A DNA stretch of 64,000 nt, taken from the NCBI RefSeq assembly GCF_031851795.1, contig NZ_CP134696.1:6076001-6140000 (forward strand), given 5' to 3'. This DNA is from Pontibacter sp. G13. Its GTDB lineage: Bacteria; Bacteroidota; Bacteroidia; J057. Below the pieces are notes generated by a model. It worked only from the letters and a program-made list of their open reading frames with translations. It had not been told where the DNA came from and did not search any database. Below, in pieces: positions 17,217 through 26,151 of the stretch. Every line of letters starts with the position of its first letter. Within the stretch, counting starts at the first letter, position 1. Both the position numbers and the translations under genes were made by a program.

Positions 17217-19208
17217 CAGCCTGCAATCCAGCCTAATCATGTCATCCTGAACGGCCATAGCAGGTGCCACTGGCGATGGGGGCCGATTCAGGATCTCTTG
17301 GGGCACTATGGATTCTTTCCTCCCGAGATTCTGAATAAATCCCCAGCACTCAGGCCCGTCCTTCAGATTTTTCAGCATGACACAGGGGTGCAGCCTGCAA
17401 TCCGGCCTAATCATGTCATCCTGAATGGCCATAGTTGGGGCCACTGGTGATGGGAGTCGATTCAGGATCTCTTTGGGCACTAGGCATACCTTCCTTCCGA
17501 GATTCTGAATAAATCCCCAGCACTCAGGCCCGTCCTTCAGATTTTTCAGAATGACACAGGGGTGCAGCTTTCAATCCAGCCTAATCATGTCATCCTGAAC
17601 GGCCATAGCTGGTGCCACTGGTGATGGGGGCCGACTCAGGATCTCTTGGGGCACTAGGCATACCTTCCTCCCGAGATTCTGAATAAATCCCCAGCACTCA
17701 GGCCCGTCCTTCAGATTTTTCAGCATGACACAGGGGAGCAGCCTGCAATCCGGCCTAATCATGTCATCCTGAACGGCCATAGCTGGTGCCACTGGCGATG
17801 GGGGACGATTCAGGATCTCTTTGGGCACTATGCATTCATTCCTCCCGAGATTCTGAATAAATCCCCAGCACTCAGGCCCGTCCTTCAGATTTTTCAGAAT
17901 GACACAGGGGAGCAGCTTTCAATTCGGCCTAATCATGTCATCCTGAACGGCCATAGCTGGGGCCACTGGCGATGGGGGCCGATTCAGGATCTCTTGGGGC
18001 ACTATGCATTCATTCCTCCCGAGATTCTGAATAAATCCCCAGTACTCAGGCCCGTCCTTCAGATTTTTCAGAATGACACAGGGGTGCAGCCTGCAATCCA
18101 GCCTAATCATGTCATCCTGAACGGCCATAGCTGGTGCCACTGGCAATGGGGGCCGACTCAGGATCTCTTGGGGCACTAGGCATACCTTCCTCCCGAGATT
18201 CTGAATAAATCCCCAGCACTCAGGCCCGTCCTTCAGATTTTTCAGAATGACACAGGGGTGCAGCCTGCAATCCGGCCTAATCATGTCATCCTGAACGGCC
18301 ATAGCTGTGGCCACTGGCGATGGGGGGCGATTCAGGATCTCTTGGGGCACTAGGCATACCTTCCTTCCGAGATTCTGAATAAATCCCCAGTACTCAGGCC
18401 CGTCCTTCAGATTTTTCAGCATGACACAGGGGAGCAGCCTGCAATCCAGCCTAATCATGTCATCCTGAACGGCCATAGCTGGTGCCACTGGCGCTGGGGG
18501 GCGATTCAGGATCTCTTTGGGCACTAGGCATACCTTCCTTCCGAGATTCTGAATAAATCCCCAGCACTCAGGCCCGTCCTTCAGATTTTTCAGCATGACA
18601 CAGGGGAGCAGCCTGCAATCCGGCCTAATCATGTCATCCTGAACGGCCATAGCTGTGGCCACTGGCGATGGGGGCCGATTCAGGATCTCTTTGGGCACTA
18701 TGTATTCATTCCTCCCAAGATTCTGAATAAATCCCCAGCACTCAGGCCCGTCCTTCAGATTTTTCAGCATGACACAGGGGTGCAGCCTGCAATCCAGCCT
18801 AATCATGTCATCCTGAACGGCCATAGCTGGGACAACTGGCGATGGGGGTCGATTCAGGATCTCTTGGGGCACTATGCATTCATTCCTCCTGAGATTCTGA
18901 ATAAATCCCCAGCACTCAGGCCCGTCCTTCAGATTTTTCAGCATGACACAGGGGGGCAGCTTTCAATCCGGCCTAATCATGTCATCCTGAACGGCCATAG
19001 CAGGTGCCACTGGCGATGGGGGTCGATTCAGGATCTCTTGGGGCACTAGGCATTCCTTCCTCCCGAGATTCTGAATAAATCCCCAGCACTTAGGCCCGTC
19101 CTTCAGATTTTTCAGCATGACACAGGGGTGCAGCTTTCAATCCAGCCTAATCATGTCATCCTGAACGGCCATAGCTGGGGCCACTGGCGATGGGGGCCGA
19201 CTCAGGAT
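17217..19208 (+). repeat. REP-like tandem array 1: 174-bp unit, 11 full copies plus a partial
   Basis: The anchor TCATGTCATC recurs at 17237 and then every 174 bp exactly, twelve times to 19151; the array ends in a partial unit near 19208. Each unit holds four related arms: A GTCATCCTGAA, B TTCAGGATCTC, C GAGATTCTGAA, D TTCAGAATGAC. A pairs with B and C with D as two hairpins, or A with D and B with C as a nested pair. Units differ at scattered positions. Because 174 is divisible by 3, long repetitive reading frames run through the array (for example the minus strand 17919-18944). They are not genes. Confidence 0.95.
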
Positions 19209-19319
19209 GACGTGTGGGGTGATAGGGATTTGGGCGTATCCCCGCGAGCTGGGCAGGACGGCATTCACTCGGCAAAAACGTCGCGGGGTCGGGCCCCTAC
19301 AAGCTCGGGTACCCCTCGG

Positions 19320-19362
19320 TCTGTGATCTGGGGGCGATAGATCGCCGCCCCCAGATCACAGA
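19320..19362. repeat. long-hairpin element, diverged copy
   Basis: A perfect 17-bp inverted repeat, TCTGTGATCTGGGGGCG (19320-19336) with CGCCCCCAGATCACAGA (19346-19362), around a GGCGATAGATCGCC core. The stem differs from the copies at 10.5, 30.9, 40.3 and 62.5 kb, while the apex is similar. The rest of 19209-19491 holds no gene I can support. Confidence 0.75.
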
Positions 19363-19491
19363 CTCCTCCTACGTCGGCCTTTCCGGACCCCTTACGCCGC
19401 TACAACCCGCCGCACAAGGAAAATTGAACATGGGTTCCGCATCACATAAGCTCGCGCTTTATGCCCTTGACTCGGCCTACCTAAAAGCCAG

Positions 19492-20601
19492 CTAGGACTT
19501 AATCATCGCTGGCGAAAGATGCTTCTTCTTGAACTGCGTGGGGGTCATTCCTACAAGCTTCTTGAAATTCACGTAGAAGACCGACTCGGAATTGAATCCG
19601 CTATCGACCGCCACGGCAAACACCGTGAGTTTTCGGCCTTCTTCGCTCAGGAGCAGCTTTTTGGCGTATTCGATTCGGTGCTCATTGACAAAGGCGCTGA
19701 ATGATTTGCCGATGTACTCATTGAGCAATTTGGAGAGCAGGTAGGGCTGAATCTCCAATTGGGTGGCAAGGGCCTTTTCGTTGAGGTTGGCGTCGAGGAA
19801 AACCTGCTCTTGCTGGATCAATTTGTCCAATCGATTCAGGAAGAATTTGCCCTCGGGAAAATCCTTGTCATTCTTGGGCTTGACAAATGGGATGGCCTGC
19901 AATACCTGAGGATTCTTCAAAAGGAATACCCCCGTAATGGTGATGACAGACGCATTGATGATGATGAAGGTGAACTCAATCCCCAGTCGAACGGCTTCTT
20001 TGGCCTCCTGTCCGAGATTCTGGACGATGAGGGTGTGGTAGGCCAACATGAGGAATGCCACGAAGGTCCCCAACGCCATGAACCAGATCAGCATCCGGAG
20101 CCATAGCATGACCTTCTTCTGCTTGAGTTTCACAGCGGTTTCCTTGAGGCCTTGGACGTACTCCATGCTCTTGTACAGGAAGCCTCCTTTGTAGATGGTA
20201 ATGAAGGCCAGTACGAAAATATGGAGGGCAGTGCCGAGATAGGAGGGGAAGCCAAAGTTCGGGGTGATTAAGGCAAATGCACTCAATCCGATCAAGGCGA
20301 TTGCGGGAGGAAGGAAATACAGATAATCACGCCTCTGGAAACGATTCCCCAGCAGGCTGTTGATGTATAGGAACAGGAGAACGGGTTCAAGCAGATCGAT
20401 CACATCCGGTAAGAAGAGAATGTGCGGAAGGACCGCCTTCCACAGCGTAAACCGCATGAGATATTGGACGAAGATCTTAAGGGAAACGGCAATGAAGTAC
20501 AGAGACAGGTAGAGATTGATGCGGACGATTTTGACTGAAAAAATCGATACGCCCACAAGGAAACTCTGGATGATAGCCCAGGTGAAAATGGAGATTTTCA
20601 T
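19492..20601 (-). CDS. membrane-anchored AraC-family regulator
   Basis: 369 residues from the ATG at 20601 (MKISIFTWAIIQSFLVGVSI); a start twelve codons upstream is possible. The N-terminal ~230 residues form six or seven hydrophobic helices. After a linker (VKPKNDKDFPEGKFFLNRLD) comes the AraC DNA-binding domain, with LNEKALATQLEIQPYLLSKL as the first helix-turn-helix and AVDSGFNSESVFYVNFKKLV plus GMTPTQFKKKH as the second. This seven-TM-AraC layout is known in Bacteroidota as a membrane-bound one-component regulator. It follows SusD on the same strand after a terminator-like hairpin, so it may regulate the SusC/SusD genes. Confidence 0.9.
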   Translation of the reverse strand: MKISIFTWAIIQSFLVGVSIFSVKIVRINLYLSLYFIAVSLKIFVQYLMRFTLWKAVLPHILFLPDVIDLLEPVLLFLYINSLLGNRFQRRDYLYFLPPAIALIGLSAFALITPNFGFPSYLGTALHIFVLAFITIYKGGFLYKSMEYVQGLKETAVKLKQKKVMLWLRMLIWFMALGTFVAFLMLAYHTLIVQNLGQEAKEAVRLGIEFTFIIINASVITITGVFLLKNPQVLQAIPFVKPKNDKDFPEGKFFLNRLDKLIQQEQVFLDANLNEKALATQLEIQPYLLSKLLNEYIGKSFSAFVNEHRIEYAKKLLLSEEGRKLTVFAVAVDSGFNSESVFYVNFKKLVGMTPTQFKKKHLSPAMIKS

Positions 20602-20732
20602 GTCTTCCCAAGAATTAAGCGAATAGGAATAGCCCAAATAGTAGAATGGTCCGTAGCAGAGAACCAGTATCTTTAAAAATAAACAATAATTATTGAATTT
20701 TGCTAATGATTGGAAATTTTAACTCAAAAATT

Positions 20733-20771
20733 AGGCAGGATCTCCACAACGGAAATCCTGCCTGTTTTTTT
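20733..20771. terminator. terminator between susD and the AraC gene
   Basis: A 9-bp stem AGGCAGGAT (20733-20741) / ATCCTGCCT (20755-20763) is followed by GTTTTTTT on the plus strand and AATTTTTGAG on the minus strand. A second perfect 9-bp inverted repeat, TCAGGAATG/CATTCCTGA, lies at 20851-20889. On the minus strand these probably end the SusC/SusD transcript. Confidence 0.7.
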
Positions 20772-20933
20772 CTGCAACACGCAGTATGCGCGTCTATGAA
20801 TGAATCGGGAAAATTTTCCACATTCAGCCTTCTCAAATAGTCGCGATTTGTCAGGAATGGGTGGATTTGACACGCTTCCTCATTCCTGAAATCTGCGCAT
20901 TACAAGGGGCCGAAAATGAACTTCCAATCGATC

Positions 20934-22511
20934 CTAGTAATTGGGATTTTGAATCAAATTCGGATTGGCGATCCGCTCGGTAGAAGGAATCGGCAAATAC
21001 TCATGCTTCCCCACCACGAATCCCGGCATCTGTGCAGGATCTGCGATGGCAGGCACATTGGACTTGCGAGACCAGCGTACCAAGTCAAACCACCGCTGGA
21101 ATTCGAAGGTCAACTCCAATCTCCGCTCGATCACGACTCGCTCGAAGAACTCGTCCTGATTCAATCCAGATGGCAATTCGCTTACGGCTGCGCGTCGGCG
21201 TACTTCATTGATCGCCTCATAGGCATCTGCGGTCGGTCCGTTGACCTCGTTTTCAGCTTCAGCAAACAGGAGTAGCACTTCGGCATAACGCATGACGCGG
21301 ACATTGACCGGAGAGTCCACAAATCGGTTGAAGAGCTGGCCTTCGCATCCTTTCCGGACGCCCAAGATGATGGGGTTGCCATCAGCATCGAGACGCTCGC
21401 CTGTACGGTCCCTCCATTGGCCAGAAGCAATCGGATCTTCGGCGATCGGATTCCAGTCGCCCCAGACATCTCCCGGACGCGCAATGGTGAATTTACGGCG
21501 GATGGTGTCTTCCTCTGGATACTGATTGAAGAAGTCATTTACCTCTACAGAAGGTACTCCATTGGCAAATCCGCGGATACGGGAAGGATTCAACGCAAAG
21601 GACATCCAGTTGCCTTCCGCTGTTTGAGCGCCATCTCGATCGGTAAATCCACGCCCGACATTATTGACAAACTGTACTTCAAAAAGCGACTCGGCATTGT
21701 TCTCATTTCCACGGGTGAAATTGTCTTGAAAGGCGACCAATTCGAAGGAGCCAAACGATCCATCGATGATTTGCTTCAAGGTCGCACTAGCCTCTGCATA
21801 TTTTTGCTGATAAAGTTGCGCTTTTCCCAAGAATGCCTGCGCTGCACCTGCTGTAGCTCGGCCGATATTGGCACCCGTGTAGGAAGTGGGCAATGTGGCT
21901 GCCGCTGCTGCAAAATCTTGCTCGATCAAGGCATAGACTTCTGCCTCGCTATTGCGTTCTGGCTGGAAATATGCACCATCGAGGTCTCCGTCAAAAGGTT
22001 GTTCGTAGATGGGCACACCGCCATACATTCTGACTAGCTGGAAATAGTAGAATCCCCGCAGGAATTGAGCTTCCGCCAAGATCTGCTCTTTCTTGCCTGC
22101 TTCGAAAAGTGCATCCGAGATAGCTGGAACTTTTTCGAGGACTACATTGGCACGGTTGATCCCAGTGTAACAAGCTTCCCAAGCCTTGGGGATCAATTCC
22201 GCTGAGGTGGCATTGAAGTTGAATCCGGGGTATTCGGCCAGCTGAAACCCTCCACTGGTGATATCGAGATCTCCACTCATGAAACCGAGCAGATAGCGGA
22301 GGCGACGGTATAGGCCTTGGTACTGCAAGGGGGTGTAAGTCGCATCGATGGCCAACTGGGCATGTTCAGCGGTCTGGTAAAAATTGTCGCCACTCAGGTT
22401 GGTGAAGACATTGGCCTCGTCCAAATAGCTGGGACCACATCCCATTGGAGCTAGGCTGATCATCGCGACGGCGGCACATTTGCCGAGGAATGAATATATC
22501 TTTTTGTTCAT
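20934..22511 (-). CDS. susD: SusD/RagB-family nutrient-binding outer-membrane lipoprotein
   Basis: 525 residues. The lipoprotein signal ends APMGC, with lipidated Cys25. SusD hallmarks follow: NFYQTAEHAQLAIDATYTPL, the TPR-like helices EKVPAISDALFEAGKKEQIL and AEAQFLRGFYYFQLVRMYGG with PI, then the VRVMRYAEVLLLFAEAENEV and AYEAINEVRRRA helices, and a C-terminal HEYLPIPSTERIANPNL...NPNY end. It sits as a lid on the SusC porin and captures oligosaccharide at the cell surface. Its ATG is 18 bp after the susC stop. The glycan is unknown; neighbouring sulfatase and hydrolase operons suggest a sulfated polysaccharide. Confidence 0.95.
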   Translation of the reverse strand: MNKKIYSFLGKCAAVAMISLAPMGCGPSYLDEANVFTNLSGDNFYQTAEHAQLAIDATYTPLQYQGLYRRLRYLLGFMSGDLDITSGGFQLAEYPGFNFNATSAELIPKAWEACYTGINRANVVLEKVPAISDALFEAGKKEQILAEAQFLRGFYYFQLVRMYGGVPIYEQPFDGDLDGAYFQPERNSEAEVYALIEQDFAAAAATLPTSYTGANIGRATAGAAQAFLGKAQLYQQKYAEASATLKQIIDGSFGSFELVAFQDNFTRGNENNAESLFEVQFVNNVGRGFTDRDGAQTAEGNWMSFALNPSRIRGFANGVPSVEVNDFFNQYPEEDTIRRKFTIARPGDVWGDWNPIAEDPIASGQWRDRTGERLDADGNPIILGVRKGCEGQLFNRFVDSPVNVRVMRYAEVLLLFAEAENEVNGPTADAYEAINEVRRRAAVSELPSGLNQDEFFERVVIERRLELTFEFQRWFDLVRWSRKSNVPAIADPAQMPGFVVGKHEYLPIPSTERIANPNLIQNPNY

Positions 22512-22529
22512 TGTCTTGAAGTTGGGGGA

Positions 22530-25500
22530 TTAGAATCCGAGCTGTACACCAAAGGAAATTCTGCGGGTCTGCGGATAGCCCACAGCGTCGATTCCGTTCA
22601 GGCCGATCTCTGGATCATAGCCTGTGTAGTTGGTGAAGGTCAACAGGTTTTGGCCTGCCATATAAACTCTTACTCGATCAATCGCAGTGGTCTTTTCCAT
22701 CAACTCGGAAGAGAGGGTATAGCCCAACTGGAGGTTCTTCAAGCGGAGGTAGGAACCATCTTCCACGAAGAAGGAGGATACCAAATCGTTGTTGCTGTTG
22801 ACGCTTGGAATGGCACGCGGAGTCGTAGTTGAAGGATTGCTTTCAGTCCATGCATCCAATACATTGGTGGAGAGGTTGTTGGTTCTGAAATATCCCTCAG
22901 TATAGAACTTGGTCTCGTTGAAAATCTCGTTTCCTGCTACGCCCTGGAATTGTGCGGAGAAATCGAATCCTTTGTAGGAAGCAGCCAAGCTAAATCCATA
23001 CAAGAAATCTTGGTTAGCGTCGCCGATGAAGGTGCGGTCGTTTTCGTCGATGATGCCGTCTGGGATATCCTCGGGACCGCTGATGTCGCGGTACTTCAAA
23101 TCACCGGGCAGGGCACTTCCGCCGAACGGAGTCGGTCCATTCTCGATTTCCTCCACGGATTGGTAGATGCCTTCCACCTCGTAGCCATACAGGGCGAAGA
23201 GTGAAGAGCCGGGAGCTACGCGGTTACGGAAGGTGAAATCAGTGGAGCTGTTGCGCTCGATCGCTTCCAAGCCTTCTGCCAAGCTCAGGACTTCGTTGTC
23301 GAGCAATCCGAAATTGGCTCCGATGGAGTACTCGAAATCACCAGATTTGCCATTGTAGGCGGCTTCCAATTCCAACCCGCGGTTGCGTACTTCTGCGGCA
23401 TTCAGGTAAATGTTGGAATACCCGGTTGCGTCTGGAAGTGGCAGGCTCAAGAGCAGGTCGTTGGAGTTCTTGATGTAGTAGTCGATGCTGGCGGTGAATG
23501 CATTGTTCATCCAGCCCATGTCCAACCCGATGTTCAATTGCTCCTGCTTTTCCCACACGAGACCAGGGTTGGCGATGGTACCACCCGGAGCGACCGAGTT
23601 GACCACTTCCTGCAAATCCCCAAATACATAGCGCGCATTGGAGTTGAGGGTCGAAATGGTAGCGCTGGCATTGATCTGGTCGTTGCCGAGGAATCCCCAG
23701 CTGGTGCGCAGCTTCAACAGGCTGAATGGCGCATCCTCCATGAATGCTTCATTGCTGATCACCCAACCCAAAGATCCCGAGAAGAAGTTGTCATAGTAAT
23801 TCTCGCGGGTAAAGGCGGAAGAACCATCGCGGCGGAAGTTGAAGGTCGCCAGATATCTGCTGTCGTAGTCGTAGATGAATCGACCAATGTAGGACTCGGT
23901 ACGCTTTTCAGTCATGAATCCTCCCAACCCACGGACATCGTCAGAAGCATTGATCACAGGAAATTCAGGGGTGATATTCTGGCCAGCAGTGGTCACGCTC
24001 ACCTGAGAATTCTGGATACTCTGAATCGTGTATCCCGCCAAGACATCTACGTTGTGCTTCCCGAAAGTCTTTTTGTAGTTCAGGGTATTTTCCCAGAGGA
24101 AGGACATACTCTCGCCGCGTGCATCGGTGACCTGCGCGCCATTGGGCTGCCCCAGTACTGGATCGCCATATCCCAATTCGTAGTAGGGAGCAAACAGGCG
24201 ATTCTGATAATTGGACACATCTACGCCGATATTCACCTTGAAGATGAGGTTTTCGAGGATGTCGTATTGGCCGTAGACATTGCCCAAAGCACGCATTACG
24301 TAGCTTTCATTGTCGATCAGCGTCTGGCTGGCAATCGGGTTCAATACCCCGATATCCCCGTCCGCATTGGATGGGCCGTTGAAGCCGCCCAAGGTGTTGT
24401 CCGGATTGTAAATGTCTATCGCTGGAGAGTTGGCCAATGCCCAGAACACAGGGCCACGACCGTTGGCACGAAACTCCTTGTCAAACTTGGAACGGGAAAT
24501 GGCCATGGAGTTGCCAAACTTGAACTTGCCGAGGCGAGTGTCAGTATTCACGCGCAGATTGGTGCGCTGAAAACCTGTCCCGATGACCGTCCCCTGCTCA
24601 TCGTAGTGGCTCAGGGAGGTATAGAAGGAAGTGCGCCCGTTGCCGCCACTCGCGGTCAATTCATAGCTCTGGAGCCCCGCATTGCGGAACAATTCATCCT
24701 GCCAGTCGGAATTTGTAGTGACTGCGGTACCGTCGAGGTTGACGATTCGAGGCAATCCTGCATTGTCCCGGACGGTATTCATCACCGTTTGGTATTCAGG
24801 TCCACTCAGCATGTCGAGCTGACGTGTGGCAGATTGCACCCCACCAAAGGCGTTGAAGGAGATTTTCGCCTCTCCAGAAGTACCGCGCTTGGTGGTGATG
24901 AGGATGACCCCGTTGGCGGCACGTGCACCGTAGATCGCGGCGGCTGACGCATCCTTCAAGACCGTGACAGATTCGATATCGGATGGATTCAAGGTGGAAA
25001 ATGGGTTTCCACCGCCACCGATGCTGGTGGAAATGATATTCCCATCTACCACAAATAGCGGGTTACTTCCTCCTGTGATAGAGCTGGTTCCGCGAACGCG
25101 CACACTCAATGTCCCACCTGGAGATCCAGAAGTGTTGGTGATCTGCAAGCCTGCAACCTGCCCTTGGAGTGCAGATTGGAAGTTGGCCACTGGGCGGCCT
25201 TCGAGTGCCTCTGCATCTACTTTGCGGATGGCACCAGTGAGGGTTTGTTTGCGCTGGGAACCATAGCCCACTACGACAACTTCATCGAGGTAGCGGTCGT
25301 CCAACAGCATGGTGAAGTTGAGGGTGGAGGCATTGCCGACGATGCGAGATTGAGGGGTATATCCTACATAGGATACCATAAGCGTTTGCGTATCGGAATC
25401 AACGGTGATGGAGTAGGCTCCTTCGCCATCTGTAATGACCCCGTTAGTAGTCCCCTTGATCAACACCGATGCACCGATCAGCGGCGAGCTGTCGGAATCA

Positions 25501-25598
25501 GTGATTTTCCCGGAGACCTGCCTTTGGGCCAGCAATTCATTGCCGACTCCAAAGAGCAAGATCATGAGGAAAAACTTGATCGTACATTTTTTCATCAT
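22530..25598 (-). CDS. susC: SusC/RagA-family TonB-dependent outer-membrane transporter
   Basis: 1022 residues (MM start; the second ATG at 25595 is equally possible). In order: a signal peptide ending LLAQ; a carboxypeptidase-regulatory-like domain (RQVSGKITDSDSSPLIGASV) to about residue 105; a TonB-box-like DEVVVVGYGSQRKQTLTGAI; the plug, with RVRGTSSITGGSNPLFVVDG and IESVTVLKDASAAAIYGARA then ANGVILITTKRG; and the 22-strand barrel, ending FGVQLGF. The length is normal for the family. It imports oligosaccharides captured by SusD, powered by TonB-ExbBD. It faces away from the ADP-ribosylglycohydrolase-family gene across a 553-bp gap. Confidence 0.96.
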   Translation of the reverse strand: MMKKCTIKFFLMILLFGVGNELLAQRQVSGKITDSDSSPLIGASVLIKGTTNGVITDGEGAYSITVDSDTQTLMVSYVGYTPQSRIVGNASTLNFTMLLDDRYLDEVVVVGYGSQRKQTLTGAIRKVDAEALEGRPVANFQSALQGQVAGLQITNTSGSPGGTLSVRVRGTSSITGGSNPLFVVDGNIISTSIGGGGNPFSTLNPSDIESVTVLKDASAAAIYGARAANGVILITTKRGTSGEAKISFNAFGGVQSATRQLDMLSGPEYQTVMNTVRDNAGLPRIVNLDGTAVTTNSDWQDELFRNAGLQSYELTASGGNGRTSFYTSLSHYDEQGTVIGTGFQRTNLRVNTDTRLGKFKFGNSMAISRSKFDKEFRANGRGPVFWALANSPAIDIYNPDNTLGGFNGPSNADGDIGVLNPIASQTLIDNESYVMRALGNVYGQYDILENLIFKVNIGVDVSNYQNRLFAPYYELGYGDPVLGQPNGAQVTDARGESMSFLWENTLNYKKTFGKHNVDVLAGYTIQSIQNSQVSVTTAGQNITPEFPVINASDDVRGLGGFMTEKRTESYIGRFIYDYDSRYLATFNFRRDGSSAFTRENYYDNFFSGSLGWVISNEAFMEDAPFSLLKLRTSWGFLGNDQINASATISTLNSNARYVFGDLQEVVNSVAPGGTIANPGLVWEKQEQLNIGLDMGWMNNAFTASIDYYIKNSNDLLLSLPLPDATGYSNIYLNAAEVRNRGLELEAAYNGKSGDFEYSIGANFGLLDNEVLSLAEGLEAIERNSSTDFTFRNRVAPGSSLFALYGYEVEGIYQSVEEIENGPTPFGGSALPGDLKYRDISGPEDIPDGIIDENDRTFIGDANQDFLYGFSLAASYKGFDFSAQFQGVAGNEIFNETKFYTEGYFRTNNLSTNVLDAWTESNPSTTTPRAIPSVNSNNDLVSSFFVEDGSYLRLKNLQLGYTLSSELMEKTTAIDRVRVYMAGQNLLTFTNYTGYDPEIGLNGIDAVGYPQTRRISFGVQLGF

Positions 25599-26151
25599 CT
25601 TACGATTTAGGATTAAGAGAATAGTAGGTTTGACCAGTTTTCGATATGTGGATCGAATGAATTCCGGTTGTCATTCGAAGCGACACTCAAAGGACCCAGA
25701 GTTGATAAGTCGGAAGAGATGCCGTTCGAAACGTTGAAATAAGGAGTCCCTATTTTCCCGCTATTCGCTACGAATTTGAAAAGTCAGAGAAATTAGTCCG
25801 GTGAAAAGTGCCCTTTTGAGGCTCTCTAGGCGGTTTTTGCGCAGGGCTTGTCGAGTCCTCGCCAGTCCCCAAAAACAGCCTCAAGAGGATGTTATGGGCG
25901 AAATGAGGTCGCCTGACAGCCTACTTTTGACTGATGGGCGGAAAGGGTGAGCGTGTGAGAGGATGGTACTGTCGGGAAAAGGATACTCCTCGATTCGGAG
26001 TTTCCCAATGCCCGACTTTTCGGAAATGGGTTTCCGAAAAATCATCTGTGAATTTATAAATCACAACCGGTGGAATCAATCTGTTTCGGAAGTTCGGACC
26101 AGCCTGTGCCGGATTGTGATTCGTTCAGATCCGGTCAAGCTTCACATCTGA
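25599..26151. promoter_or_regulatory. divergent intergenic region with a large imperfect hairpin
   Basis: This 553-bp gene-free region between divergent susC and the ADP-ribosylglycohydrolase-family gene should hold both promoters. It contains a long stem: CCTTTTGAGGCT (25812-25823) pairs with AGCCTCAAGAGG (25877-25888), and GTTTTTG (25833-25839) with CAAAAAC (25870-25876), leaving a 9-nt bulge on the left arm. I could not assign promoter boxes with confidence. Confidence 0.5.

Noticed and set aside
17919-18944. 341-residue reading frame on the minus strand with six near-identical 58-residue units
   Set aside because: The 174-bp repeat is divisible by 3, so a frame without stops stays open through the array. 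Adjacent units are broken by the same kind of frame on both strands, and the peptide has no signal or fold pattern.
17217-19208. Possible CRISPR array
   Set aside because: The whole 174-bp unit is conserved, with no short repeats separated by unique spacers, and no cas genes are nearby.
23538-24947. 469-residue open frame antisense to susC
   Set aside because: It lies fully within the clearly functional susC and has no family features, so it is a shadow of codon use.
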